Of a stretch of DNA of 64,000 nt, positions 12,801 through 22,137 are shown piece after piece. Each line of letters opens with the position of its first letter. Position 1 is the stretch's first letter. Both the position numbers and the translations under genes were made by a program. Under the pieces are notes generated by a model that worked only from the letters and a program-made list of their open reading frames with translations, did no database searches and had not been told where the DNA came from. Location of the stretch: contig NC_067200.1 in NCBI RefSeq assembly GCF_000699445.3, forward strand, positions 3,694,950 to 3,758,949. Reading direction: 5' to 3'. Source of the stretch: Schistosoma haematobium (lineage: Eukaryota > Platyhelminthes > Trematoda > Strigeidida > Schistosomatidae).

Positions 12801-15800
12801 GATGTGGTTTGCTCGTGTGTGGTGGTTTGCATGACGCTGGTTGTTGCGGGTGTTGTGATGAGTGTGGTTGTTGCTGGTGCTGTTGTGGCCAGAGTTGTCG
12901 GGATGGTGGTTGTGTCTGTTTGTGAATGTTGGGTAGTGGTTGTTTCCGTCGTGGTGGTTGTGGCGAGTGGTGTTGTTGTTGCGGTTGTGATTGTGCTTTC
13001 CACGGTGGGTGTTTGTGATGGTGTTGTGTTGATGGTTGTATACGTGGTCGGTGTTTGTGTGGTTGTGGACGATGGTGACGATGTGGTCTCGCTTGTGGTC
13101 GTCGTCATGGTCGTGGGTGTTTGAGTTGGCGTAATAGATTCAGTCATGATTTGTGTCGTGGTCGGCGTTTCGGTGTGCGTGGAAGGGTTAGTCTGTGTGG
13201 TTGTTAGTGTTGTGGGTGTTGTTTGTGTCGATGTGGTTTGCTCGTGTGTGGTGGTTTGCATGACGCTGGTTGTTGCGGGTGTTGTGATGAGTGTGGTTGT
13301 TGCTGGTGCTGTTGTGGCCAGAGTTGTCGGGATGGTGGTTGTGTCTGTTTGTGAATGTTGGGTAGTGGTTGTTTCCGTCGTGGTGGTTGTGGCGAGTGGT
13401 GTTGTTGTTGCGGTTGTGATTGTGCTTTCCACGGTGGGTGTTTGTGATGGTGTTGTGTTGATGGTTGTATACGTGGTCGGTGTTTGTGTGGTTGTGGACG
13501 ATGGTGACGATGTGGTCTCGCTTGTGGTTGTCGTCATGGTCGTGGGTGTTTGAGTTGGCGTAGTAGATTCAGTCGTGATTTGTGTCGTGGTCGGCGTTTC
13601 GGTGTGCGTGGAAGGGTTAGTCTGTGTGGTTGTTAGTGTTGTGGGTGTTGTTTGTGTCGATGTGGTTTGCTCGTGTGTGGTGGTTTGCATGACGCTGGTT
13701 GTTGCGGGTGTTGTGATGAGTGTGGTTGTTGCTGGTGCTGTTGTGGCCAGAGTTGTCGGGATGGTGGTTGTGTCTGTTTGTGAATGTTGGGTAGTGGTTG
13801 TTTCCGTCGTGGTGGTTGTGGCGAGTGGTGTTGTTGTTGCGGTTGTGATTGTGCTTTCCACGGTGGGTGTTTGTGATGGTGTTGTGTTGATGGTTGTATA
13901 CGTGGTCGGTGTTTGTGTGGTTGTGGACGATGGTGACGATGTGGTCTCGCTTGTGGTCGTCGTCATGGTCGTGGGTGTTTGAGTTGGCGTAGTAGATTCA
14001 GTCGTGATTTGTGTCGTGGTCGGCGTTTCGGTGTGCGTGGAAGGGTTAGTCTGTGTGGTTGTTAGTGTTGTGGGTGTTGTTTGTGTCGATGTGGTTTGCT
14101 CGTGTGTGGTGGTTTGCATGACGCTGGTTGTTGCGGGTGTTGTGATGAGTGTGGTTGTTGCTGGTGCTGTTGTGGCCAGAGTTGTCGGGATGGTGGTTGT
14201 GTCTGTTTGTGAATGTTGGGTAGTGGTTGTTTCCGTCGTGGTGGTTGTGGCGAGTGGTGTTGTTGTTGCGGTTGTGATTGTGCTTTCCACGGTGGGTGTT
14301 TGTGATGGTGTTGTGTTGATGGTTGTATACGTGGTCGGTGTTTGTGTGGTTGTGGACGATGGTGACGATGTGGTCTCGCTTGTGGTCGTCGTCATGGTCG
14401 TGGGTGTTTGAGTTGGCGTAGTAGATTCAGTCGTGATTTGTGTCGTGGTCGGCGTTTCGGTGTGCGTGGAAGGGTTAGTCTGTGTGGTTGTTAGTGTTGT
14501 GGGTGTTGTTTGTGTCGATGTGGTTTGCTCGTGTGTGGTGGTTTGCATGACGCTGGTTGTTGCGGGTGTTGTGATGAGTGTGGTTGTTGCTGGTGCTGTT
14601 GTGGCCAGAGTTGTCGGGATGGTGGTTGTGTCTGTTTGTGAATGTTGGGTAGTGGTTGTTTCCGTCGTGGTGGTTGTGGCGAGTGGTGTTGTTGTTGCGG
14701 TTGTGATTGTGCTTTCCACGGTGGGTGTTTGTGATGGTGTTGTGTTGATGGTTGTATACGTGGTCGGTGTTTGTGTGGTTGTGGACGATGGTGACGATGT
14801 GGTCTCGCTTGTGGTTGTCGTCATGGTCGTGGGTGTTTGAGTTGGCGTAGTAGATTCAGTCGTGATTTGTGTCGTGGTCGGCGTTTCGGTGTGCGTGGAA
14901 GGGTTAGTCTGTGTGGTTGTTAGTGTTGTGGGTGTTGTTTGTGTCGATGTGGTTTGCTCGTGTGTGGTGGTTTGCATGACGCTGGTTGTTGCGGGTGTTG
15001 TGATGAGTGTGGTTGTTGCTGGTGCTGTTGTGGCCAGAGTTGTCGGGATGGTGGTTGTGTCTGTTTGTGAATGTTGGGTAGTGGTTGTTTCCGTCGTGGT
15101 GGTTGTGGCGAGTGGTGTTGTTGTTGCGGTTGTGATTGTGCTTTCCACGGTGGGTGTTTGTGATGGTGTTGTGTTGATGGTTGTATACGTGGTCGGTGTT
15201 TGTGTGGTTGTGGACGATGGTGACGATGTGGTCTCGCTTGTGGTCGTCGTCATGGTCGTGGGTGTTTGAGTTGGCGTAGTAGATTCAGTCGTGATTTGTG
15301 TCGTGGTCGGCGTTTCGGTGTGCGTGGAAGGGTTAGTCTGTGTGGTTGTTAGTGTTGTGGGTGTTGTTTGTGTCGATGTGGTTTGCTCGTGTGTGGTGGT
15401 TTGCATGACGCTGGTTGTTGCGGGTGTTGTGATGAGTGTGGTTGTTGCTGGTGCTGTTGTGGCCAGAGTTGTCGGGATGGTGGTTGTGTCTGTTTGTGAA
15501 TGTTGGGTAGTGGTTGTTTCCGTCGTGGTGGTTGTGGCGAGTGGTGTTGTTGTTGCGGTTGTGATTGTGCTTTCCACGGTGGGTGTTTGTGATGGTGTTG
15601 TGTTGATGGTTGTATACGTGGTCGGTGTTTGTGTGGTTGTGGACGATGGTGACGATGTGGTCTCGCTTGTGGTCGTCGTCATGGTCGTGGGTGTTTGAAT
15701 TGTCGTAGTTAATTCATTCGTGGTTTCTCTCATTGTCATTTTTTCTGTTTCCGTTATTGTTTCGGTCTCTATTGTGTTGACTTCACTTGTTGACTGTGTG

Positions 15801-15846
15801 CTATTGTCTATTGTTTGCTGCTGTCGCTTTTCTATATTTGATTTCC
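3889..15846 (-). CDS. Giant mucin-like exon with ~27 Thr-rich 143-residue repeats
   Basis: One open exon of 11,958 bp (3,986 codons' worth) runs between a TTTCAG acceptor and a GTAAGT donor. It starts with two bases of a split codon and ends with one, so it is a symmetric phase-1 exon. After ~36 polar residues come 143-residue repeats, each with 76 threonines by my count. The repeats also contain Ser, Pro, Gln, Ile, Ala, Glu and His, one Asn-Thr-Thr sequon, and no Cys, Lys, Arg, Gly, Phe or Trp. About 40 non-repetitive residues then end at LTPG. This composition is typical of a heavily O-glycosylated extracellular mucin; surface or secreted location is inferred. No catalytic domain is visible. 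The first methionine in the open stretch is at 15739, but the acceptor at 15847 makes an upstream start more likely. It is not a recognised named gene. Confidence 0.85.
4008..15697 (-). repeat. Coding minisatellite array, 429-bp unit, ~27.2 copies
   Basis: The period is exactly 429 bp throughout, with no indels, so frame is always kept. Units differ by a few substitutions. Private changes cluster in units near the 3' end of the exon (4137, 5424, 5853, 7569), for example Leu for His in the HEQ motif, Asp-Thr for Asn-Pro, and an Ile within ETTT. Units toward the 5' end are almost identical, indicating recent expansion or gene conversion. The complementary strand is also open for 135 codons per unit, an accident of composition. 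Confidence 0.97.
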
Positions 15847-15860
15847 CTGAAAGTTAACGG
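15847..15860 (-). promoter_or_regulatory. Splice acceptor of the mucin exon
   Basis: The minus strand reads GTTAACTTTCAG then GGAAATC. The open frame continues upstream of the first ATG (15739) to this acceptor and meets a TAA just beyond it (15854-15856). This supports an internal exon rather than a start at 15739. Confidence 0.65.
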
Positions 15861-16384
15861 ATTTTTTTGTTTTTATTCTAAATCTTTTTTGTGTTGAATG
15901 ATCCTATGTATGTTTTATTTTGTGTTTGCTAACTATATTTTCTTTTTTCTGATACCCATGTTATTTATTTTATTATTTTATTGCTATATTCGGTCTGCGT
16001 TAGGTTTTTACTTAGTACACTATAGGAAGTGATATGTTATTCTTGTTTTATGGGTTTAGATTTTGTTTTTATACATTGATCTATACTTTATTTAGGTTTT
16101 TAGTGAATCCCAGTTTTTCAACATGATTATCGTGTTAACATCTTTTGTCTACTTATATTCATTTAAGTAGACAAATCGATGTTTGATATTTTTAACTATC
16201 AGTCTCTTGAAAGGAATGTTTCAAACATTTTCTGTAACTTATGTACTACTGAATAATATGCAAAGTATGAATGTATACAAACTCAACAAAAGATTGTAAG
16301 TTTATCTGTTTGGTAGACATGGTTTGCATTCATATTGTTTAGTTTTTTGAAAGAAACTGAAATTTTTGTCATATACTTATGTTC
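15861..16384. other. T-rich presumed intron, nothing recognised
   Basis: AT-rich, T-biased on the plus strand, with no open frame of interest and no known repeat. It fits the intron just upstream of the mucin exon. Confidence 0.4.
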
Positions 16385-16885
16385 TAACAGAACCACCACC
16401 GATAACCTGGAAGCAGTGGAAGACCGTTTTGTCCTAACAACGGGATCCTCAATACTACGAGTCCATGATCCTACTCGGGAGATTGAACCCATGTCGCGCT
16501 CGAACGCTTAAACTATAGATCACTGAGCCGTTATTCAACGGCAATAATGTTGTACTTTTACCAACCGACGAAATTTCGGCTACGTCCACTAATGCCTTCA
16601 GAGAGTCATCACCTGACAATAGACACGGTTGAACTACACTGATCACGGCTTCTCACTAGAACTCCAGGAAATACCTTTTGATGCCAATCACTAGTGAGCA
16701 TATGATGATTATTATTAGGAATAAGTTGTTATAGAGATTGTACTTATTTAATAGTTGTTTGCTCACTGCTGAGGAGTGCCATATCAGGATGAAACGGCCA
16801 TCTAGTGCTTTCAGGTCTTCTCTGATGGTTTAGCTTTATTCGGTTCATGAATTCAACTATTATATCATTAAAATCATCACATAAA
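16385..16885 (-). mobile_element. HH2 hammerhead SINE, foldback copy inside presumed intron
   Basis: Left arm at about 16395-16465, minus-oriented tRNA-like segment, long tail with CTAGTGAGCATATGATG near 16690, and an inverted right arm at 16760-16860. The left ribozyme core is broken (UUGAGGAU, AAAA); the right arm (16763..16808) keeps its core. Confidence 0.75.
16763..16808 (+). ncRNA. Hammerhead ribozyme motif (HH2), core kept
   Basis: CUGAGGA and GAAA are intact and stem I (UCACUG/UAGUGC) is mostly paired. Stem II is weak, with a G-U closing pair and an internal G-G mismatch. Probably poorly active. Confidence 0.55.
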
Positions 16886-17039
16886 ACCCTCTTCTTAAAA
16901 AAAATTAGTGTTTGTTACATTTCAATGATTGAATGTTAAGTAAATTCAACTTTCCTCTCGTCAATCTGATTTAAGATGTTAAAAGGGAATTATTTATATA
17001 ATTAAACATCAAATTATCAAAAAATCAATAATCAAATGG

Positions 17040-17500
17040 ATTTTGTGTTGTGTACTACTTATATCAACAAGTAGTATGTAGCATCAACGAAAAGTAAAAT
17101 GCCTGTAGGCAGAATGTTAAAAAAGATTGAAGAAAAGAGAACGAGAACAATGAATGGTTGGTATGGAAACAAAAGAACAATGAGGCCTTGCAGAGATTAT
17201 AATTTATGGACAAATCAATCAGAGAACATATAACAGATCTTGGATGTTGGCGTAACATTCATTTATCGATTTAAGGGAAATAGCTCTTTAAGATTAGAGC
17301 TGATGTTAGTTCGTGATGAAAACCCTTAATCTAAATTTCTAACCTTAACCATCAACTGTAAATTATAATCTTTAATCTTATCACAAGTTTATAACCTTGA
17401 TTTGATCCTAGTTATTAAGTGAACACTCTCAAGGTTACTTTAGTGTCGCTCAATAGTCGAACATAAATAGTAGTCTCATCTAGGCATTTGACTTTCAATG
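17040..17500 (+). repeat. Family E dispersed repeat
   Basis: Begins at a short palindrome (TGTACTACTTATATC paired with AAGTAGTATGTAGC). It continues through landmarks GAAGATTGAAGAAAAGAG, AACAATGAGG, ATGGACAAATCAATCAG and CCTTAATC-type repeats shared with 33.3 kb and 44.1 kb. Non-coding, origin unknown. Confidence 0.5.
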
Positions 17501-17545
17501 GATGATATATACTACTTATATTTGTCGAAATGAGTAGTATACACC
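17500..17545. repeat. Short palindromic hairpin element
   Basis: The left arm GATGATATATACTACTTATA pairs imperfectly with the right arm AATGAGTAGTATACACCATC around a ~7-base loop. Related palindromes occur near 17046, 28380, 33250, 35935 and 53740. Confidence 0.55.
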
Positions 17546-18185
17546 ATCATTTTAATTTAGACGAAATTTTATGTAAATTATTGTATATATTATGAATAAG
17601 TACATCATCTAATTCATGTTATTACTATAAATAAAAGTTGATAAATGGATCTTCTTGTTAGAAGTTTAAGGCAACATAATTTTTACATAATAAGTAGCTG
17701 TATATTGTACATTTTATATCAATCAGTCAGTCAGCTACAACGTAGGACCAGGCATATCTATACATCGGTCAAAGTTTCCATAATACTATTATAATCTTCA
17801 ATCAAAGGCCGTGACCAATAAAACAGAAGAATAGACAATGGAGATAGCGTTGTACAGTTTGTCTAAAACGACCAATTCGTCTTTCAATTAAATTATCATA
17901 AAAAACAAACACAATGAATTCATTGACCACCTAAATAAACAAGACATAGTCAGTGGTTTCAATATGAAATTAGTTTTATCTACTCCATGATATCTAATCG
18001 GTCAGTTGAAGAAAATTGTACAACTAGATGATTGTATAACAGCTGAAAACTCTAGTCAGTAGAATATTTCGACAGTGAGATGAGAAGATGAAGCTGATCT
18101 GATTTTCAGTCATAAATTAAGTAAAAAGAAGTCAATATTGGTGAGAAGTTTACATTTAATTAATCAATTTAAATCGAACATTATT
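17546..18185. other. AT-rich sequence with a small LINE tail fragment
   Basis: About 17722-17790 matches the inverted 3' tail of the LINE family at 26020-26080 (landmarks CAGTCAGCTACAACGTAGGA and CATCGGT). The rest has no recognised feature. Confidence 0.4.
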
Positions 18186-18189
18186 AGGA

Positions 18190-18350
18190 TGAATAGAATT
18201 ATAAGATGGATAACGATCTGTATTCCTCATCTACATGAATGGGACGCTAAATTGCCTTACACATATATCTATACTAGATACCATTCCAGTGTCTACTCTA
18301 CAAGACTTCAATACAATTCAGATCAAGAACACTTGATTGGCCGAATTAGA
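18190..18350 (+). repeat. Dispersed repeat shared with 48640-48800
   Basis: The stretch through CTATACTAGATACCATTCC resembles the reverse complement of 48640-48800. Both look like decayed copies of one repeat. The 72-codon open frame over it has no recognisable product. Confidence 0.35.
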
Positions 18351-18529
18351 ACATAAGTATATTTTAACACCAAAAACCAACAACAATCACAATAATAATA
18401 AGGGTAGGGAAATATCGAACTCATCTAATAAATATTAGACTATCTCTACTGGTCTGCTTAAGCAAACAACCAATTGTTATCTAATGACAAATTGTTTCAA
18501 AGATTATTTTTAATAATTTCATCACGTGA

Positions 18530-18715
18530 GATCAATTGAGTCACTTGAAGCTAGACCACTATGGAAAACCCGGAACCACTGGATGACCGTTTCACCCTAG
18601 TATGTGACTCCTCAGCAGTGTGCATCCACGATCCCGCACCTCGTTGGTTAAGCGCCTGACGCGAGACTGATAGGTCATGGGTTCGAATCTCGCGGGGTGC
18701 GGGATTGTGGATGAT
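18530..18715 (-). mobile_element. HH2 hammerhead SINE, folded-back fragment
   Basis: A minus-oriented ribozyme arm (18530-18650) is joined to a plus-oriented tRNA-like segment (18651-18715, B-box-like GGGTTCGAATCTC). The junction makes a ~22-bp hairpin: CATCCACGATCCCGCACC pairs with GGTGCGGGATTGTGGATG. Confidence 0.7.
18576..18621 (-). ncRNA. Hammerhead ribozyme motif (HH2), core kept
   Basis: On the minus strand the core CUGAGGA and GAAA are intact, the cleavage triplet is AUC, and stem I (ACACUG/CAGUGG) is nearly complete. Stem II has two wobble pairs and an A-G mismatch. It lies in the presumed intron of the mucin gene in the same sense as that gene. Confidence 0.55.
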
Positions 18716-18719
18716 GGTT

Positions 18720-19080
18720 TGTAGTTAATAATTAAAGTTAAGAATGTTTGTTTTGTTTTACCATGAACTAATATCAGCTAAAATCACAAAATGTTCTATC
18801 ATCAAATGAATAAATGAATTTAGCGCCACAATTCAAGATCTATTATCCTGAAGCCTAATTAGTTCGCTTTACCATTGTTTATATCATTATAGAGAGGTTA
18901 TAAATACGTTTAATTAGAATTTAGTCTATCAATATTATTGTAGATTATCAAACATTCATGAGAAGAATATAATTTAAGTCAATGAATAAGAAATCCAAAT
19001 GACAGAATATAAAATTAGGTAAAAGAAAAAGGAATACCACATCAGTTGATAATTATTAGTAATATAGTATAGTTTCATTG
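18720..19080. other. AT-rich sequence, nothing recognised
   Basis: No gene, repeat or structure was identified in this presumed intronic segment. Confidence 0.4.
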
Positions 19081-19084
19081 AAAT

Positions 19085-19520
19085 ATATTTTTAATAGTTG
19101 AATTCATGAGTCATTTGAAGCTAGATCATCAAAGAAAACCTGGATGTACTGGACAACCCTTTTCGTTCTAGTATGATACTCCTGGTTAGCTGGCTCTGCG
19201 GGATTCGGATCTAGGACCTATCGGTCACGCACGTGAGCTCTTAACCACTAGATCACTGAACTGGCCAGTATCCAACGGTGTTATTGTCTAACTTCAACTA
19301 ATCCACGAAATTGATCAACACATCCACCATTGTCTTCAATGAGTTACTATATCATAATAAACCCGGTTGAACTTCACTGGTTGTTACATCTCACTAAAAC
19401 TCCAGGAAATACCTCATGAATCCAGTAGGGGCCTCCTCAATGGAAGTGCACAATCACGATCTCTCCTTAACAGATTCAATTGACTCATGATCTCAATTAT
19501 TAAACTTACTCTAATATTCA
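19085..19520 (-). mobile_element. HH2 hammerhead SINE
   Basis: Minus-oriented copy with tRNA-like region (complement of ACTAGATCACTGAACTGGCC near 19245) and long tail. A short inverted arm remains at its right end (ATTCAATTGACTCATGATCT). The ribozyme core is lost near 19170. Confidence 0.7.
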
Positions 19521-19568
19521 TTAAAACCCCTTCTGAAATTAATTTCAATGGAATTAATTAATGAATAA

Positions 19569-19575
19569 ACTTACC
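19569..19575 (-). promoter_or_regulatory. Splice donor of putative first exon
   Basis: GTAAGT (complement of 19569-19574) directly follows the last exonic base 19575. The frame would otherwise stop within five codons. Confidence 0.65.
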
Positions 19576-19926
19576 TAAATCATTGATAGCCCGTTTTTCT
19601 AATTGTTCATTCATATTTTGTTCTTTATAGATAACATGATTATCATTTTTAATATGATCAAAAAATTTTATTGTCCAATCTTTTGTTTGATAAAACAAAT
19701 TTACCGACGATGATGATGATGACGATGCTGATACTGTCGTTGCCGCCGCCGCCGCCGCCGCTGATGATGATGATGATGATAATCGTAATGAATGGAACAA
19801 TGATAAAGATGAGTATGATTGACTTTCCAATGATATAATAGTGACATAAGTAACATAGAAAAGAATAGCTTTTATAATAATATTTTGAATGAGTAGTAAT
19901 GAACTACTCAAATGAATTATACTCAT
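19575..19926 (-). CDS. Putative first exon: hydrophobic leader plus Ser/Ala-rich segment
   Basis: ATG at 19926-19924 opens a frame of 117 codons plus one base, ending at a strong donor (GATTTAG then GTAAGTTTATT). The first ~35 residues (MSIIHLSSSLLLIQNIII...) are hydrophobic and could be a signal peptide or anchor. Next come runs of Ser and seven Ala encoded by AGC/GCC-type triplets (19705-19785). The rest is a polar helical stretch containing KDWTIKFFDHIK and EKRAINDL. The phase-1 donor exactly matches the phase of the mucin exon acceptor 3.7 kb downstream, so direct splicing would keep frame. I do not recognise the family; the Trp-x-x-Lys pattern after a leader is loosely like calcium-channel alpha2-delta N-termini, but too weakly to call. 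Confidence 0.6.
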
Positions 19927-20109
19927 TTTTTTCAATGTTATAAACACAATGTTCTCTCTGTTGTTATATAATTATGTTCCAATAGTTGTTATTGATCTAT
20001 TTTCTTCTTCACTTCTTCTTTTTGAAAGAATCTAAATAGGAAAAAAGGTAAGATGAATGAATGAAAACAACAAACAATATGATAATAGTTCTTGAGTGGA
20101 AGCTTATGC

Positions 20110-20490
20110 TTTTGGCGCCAACGGTGTTAATGTCTAACTTCAACCAATCCACGAAGTTGCGCTACCGTACACCATTGTCTTCAGTGAGTTCCTATCTCAC
20201 AACAGACCTGGTTGAACTCCACTGGTAACGACTTCTCACTAGAACTCCAGAAGTGTCTCCTGAAGTCAGTCACTAGTGAGCAGGTGATTATTATTATTAT
20301 TATTATCAGAATGTGTTTTGTGGAGATTTTTAGAAATTTTCACAGATTGAACTCATGAGTCAGTTGAAGCTAGACCACCATTGAAAACCTGGAAGCACTG
20401 GACGGCCGTTTCGTCCTAGTATGGGACTCCTCAGCAGTGCGCATCCACGACCCCGCACCACCCGGGGCTCGAACCCAGGACCTATGTTAT
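20110..20490 (-). mobile_element. HH2 hammerhead SINE, tandem-like copy
   Basis: The tail half (20110-20290) is followed, across an ATT triplet run at 20290-20315, by the start of a second unit (20340-20490) in the same orientation. The second unit carries the ribozyme arm and the start of the tRNA-like part. This head-to-tail order suggests a tandem or dimeric source molecule. Confidence 0.75.
20395..20440 (-). ncRNA. Hammerhead ribozyme (HH2), consensus-perfect
   Basis: Minus strand, 46 nt. Stem I GCACUG/CAGUGC has 6 pairs. The core is CUGAGGA, and stem II GUCC/GGAC (4 pairs) closes a CAUACUA loop. GAAA is followed by the very short stem III AC/GU (loop GGCC), then cleavage triplet GUC. 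Every invariant core position of a type I hammerhead is present, with position 7 = G. Self-cleavage between the bases complementary to 20401 and 20400 is predicted; the short stem III may require a dimer, as reported for schistosome satellite hammerheads. Confidence 0.85.
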
Positions 20491-20544
20491 TGTCAATAAT
20501 GACATCATCATTAGTTACCTTTCTCAAAATACTGACATTTTAAA

Positions 20545-20775
20545 TTCCCATGATGTTGTTTTACTTGTATCTTCTCATTTTTATTTAGGATTGCAATTGA
20601 TCAGTCTCTTATTGGCATATGTATATCCGATGCGAATCACCTCGATATTGTCTTAAGCCATAAGCTTTATAAGCAAAGATAGAATCAAAAGTTACTGAGT
20701 TCGAGTCCTGTATTGAACATCAACTGTGAGATGCAGATACATCCATCTGATAACCTAGAGTATGGAATTTTAAGT
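20545..20775 (+). mobile_element. Sm-alpha-type (HH1) SINE, decayed
   Basis: Starts with an inverted arm (landmarks TATCTTCTCATT, CAATTGATCAGTCTC, CTCGATATTG). It then has a tRNA-like end with B-box-like GAGTTCGAGTCCTG and a hammerhead remnant at 20750 that has lost the core after CUGAUAA. Confidence 0.65.
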
Positions 20776-20959
20776 ACAAACTCTTATTTCTATCTATCTG
20801 TCGACACATCTATCTATCTATCATAGTTTTAGTCGCCATTATAATCTATCACGTATTTGATACAGATCTCGAAATTCCAAAATAACAATGAAATTGTTAG
20901 AAGATTCATTGACCACTTATAATGTGATAGTCGATTTCTTAAAACAATGAAATAGTAAG

Positions 20960-21145
20960 CAAAGATGAATAGTGGCTGGTAGTGAAATCCACGACACGTG
21001 CCACTTTATCCTAATTAAGACTCAATAACTAAATTATACCTTGATCTCAGAATTCATCTTCACTCTAGGACTCGAACCCAATACCGTTCGTTTCAAGTGA
21101 CATCGCATTATCCAATTAGCTACTGAGTCCTGATAACCATTTATT
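20960..21145 (-). mobile_element. Sm-alpha-type (HH1) SINE, minus orientation
   Basis: tRNA-like B-box complement (GGACTCGAACCCAATACC) at 21066-21084 and A-box-like complement (TAGCTACTGAGTCC) at 21117-21130. The decayed ribozyme 3' half lies at 20975-21010. The core is not intact. Confidence 0.65.
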
Positions 21146-21689
21146 TGTATAATGTATCATGAATTTGATTATTCTTTCTCAAATAATATCTAAGTGTTAT
21201 GTATTAGTAAACTCAATCATAATGTAGTTGTATATGAGTCAGTTTGTAACTGTGAAGTTTAATAATACTGCCCAAATTGAATTCAGTTGAATAGGCTTCG
21301 ATAAATTGCCAGTAAACAAGGCTATAAACAGTTTCCTATTGATTACTTTCGGAGTCCAGTTACTAAGACTGATATGATCATATTGTATGCTAATATCAAT
21401 AAAATTTGATCATAACTAAAGGATTAGATCATTATGACATTAGTTACTATTCAATAGTCAGTCAATTAACTATACATTACTTATTCATACACTTATTAGG
21501 CTTAACTATCTTAAAGGTAAGACCATTGACTTGATTTCAAAACTGGATAGAATGTAACCATTGAGAAATCAAAATAGTTTATCTTTGAACTTCTCTTCTT
21601 TTCTTTCATTCGTAATCAACAATCTATTGCTTAAACGAATTTAATAGATTTATGAAGAACGAATTGGGTATTTGAAACGTAATGTACTG
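21146..21689. other. AT-rich sequence, nothing recognised
   Basis: No supported feature. Confidence 0.4.
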
Positions 21690-21875
21690 TATATTGAAAT
21701 CAAAGGAAAAGAGAAAGATCAAAGAACATATTACGACGAGAAATGGAGCCAGACAAGAGAAAATGAACAGAAATTGGATAGAACTAGAAAGGAAGACCCA
21801 GGACATAGTGTGTTGGAGAATGATGGTCGGCGGCCTATGCTCCATTGTGAGTAACAGGCGTCATTAATTAAGTAA
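21690..21875 (+). mobile_element. RTE-like retrotransposon 3' terminal fragment
   Basis: Covers the final ~55 codons: RPKEHITTRNGARQEKMNRNW in a shifted frame, then ERKTQDIVCWRMMVGGLCS. It ends in GAGTAACAGGCGT. Short and frameshifted. Confidence 0.7.
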
Positions 21876-22137
21876 TGTACTGTATATTACATAGATCCAC
21901 CTTGTTGAGATCCGAAAAGAACAAAATTTACATCTTGTTCCTGGAATAATATAAATTTAATAGAACTTGTTATTAAAGGTAATATCGAGACAGTAATATA
22001 AACATATCTATATAGAATAATCTTCTGGAACCTTGATTATCAATCATGGGAAATTACAGGTTATACTTGATCCATCTTGATTAGTCTACTCAAAGGCATA
22101 TCTATTTGTAATTTATCTGTAGTATAAAGACTACTGG
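21876..22137. other. AT-rich sequence, nothing recognised
   Basis: No gene or repeat recognised between two RTE-like 3' ends. Confidence 0.35.

Noticed and set aside
4008..15697. CRISPR array or satellite DNA
   Set aside because: Direct repeats have no spacers and keep an open coding frame through 11.7 kb, so a coding minisatellite explains them.
4137..15698. Twenty-seven Val-rich 135-codon plus-strand open frames, one per 429-bp unit
   Set aside because: They are the exact antisense of the Thr-rich coding repeats (ACN codons read as NGT/GTN). Identical, stop-spaced by the unit, and without start context or splice signals, they are shadows.
18650..18710. True tRNA gene
   Set aside because: A- and B-box-like sequences occur, but there is no consistent cloverleaf or acceptor stem and the unit is repeated with ribozyme arms, as in tRNA-derived SINEs.
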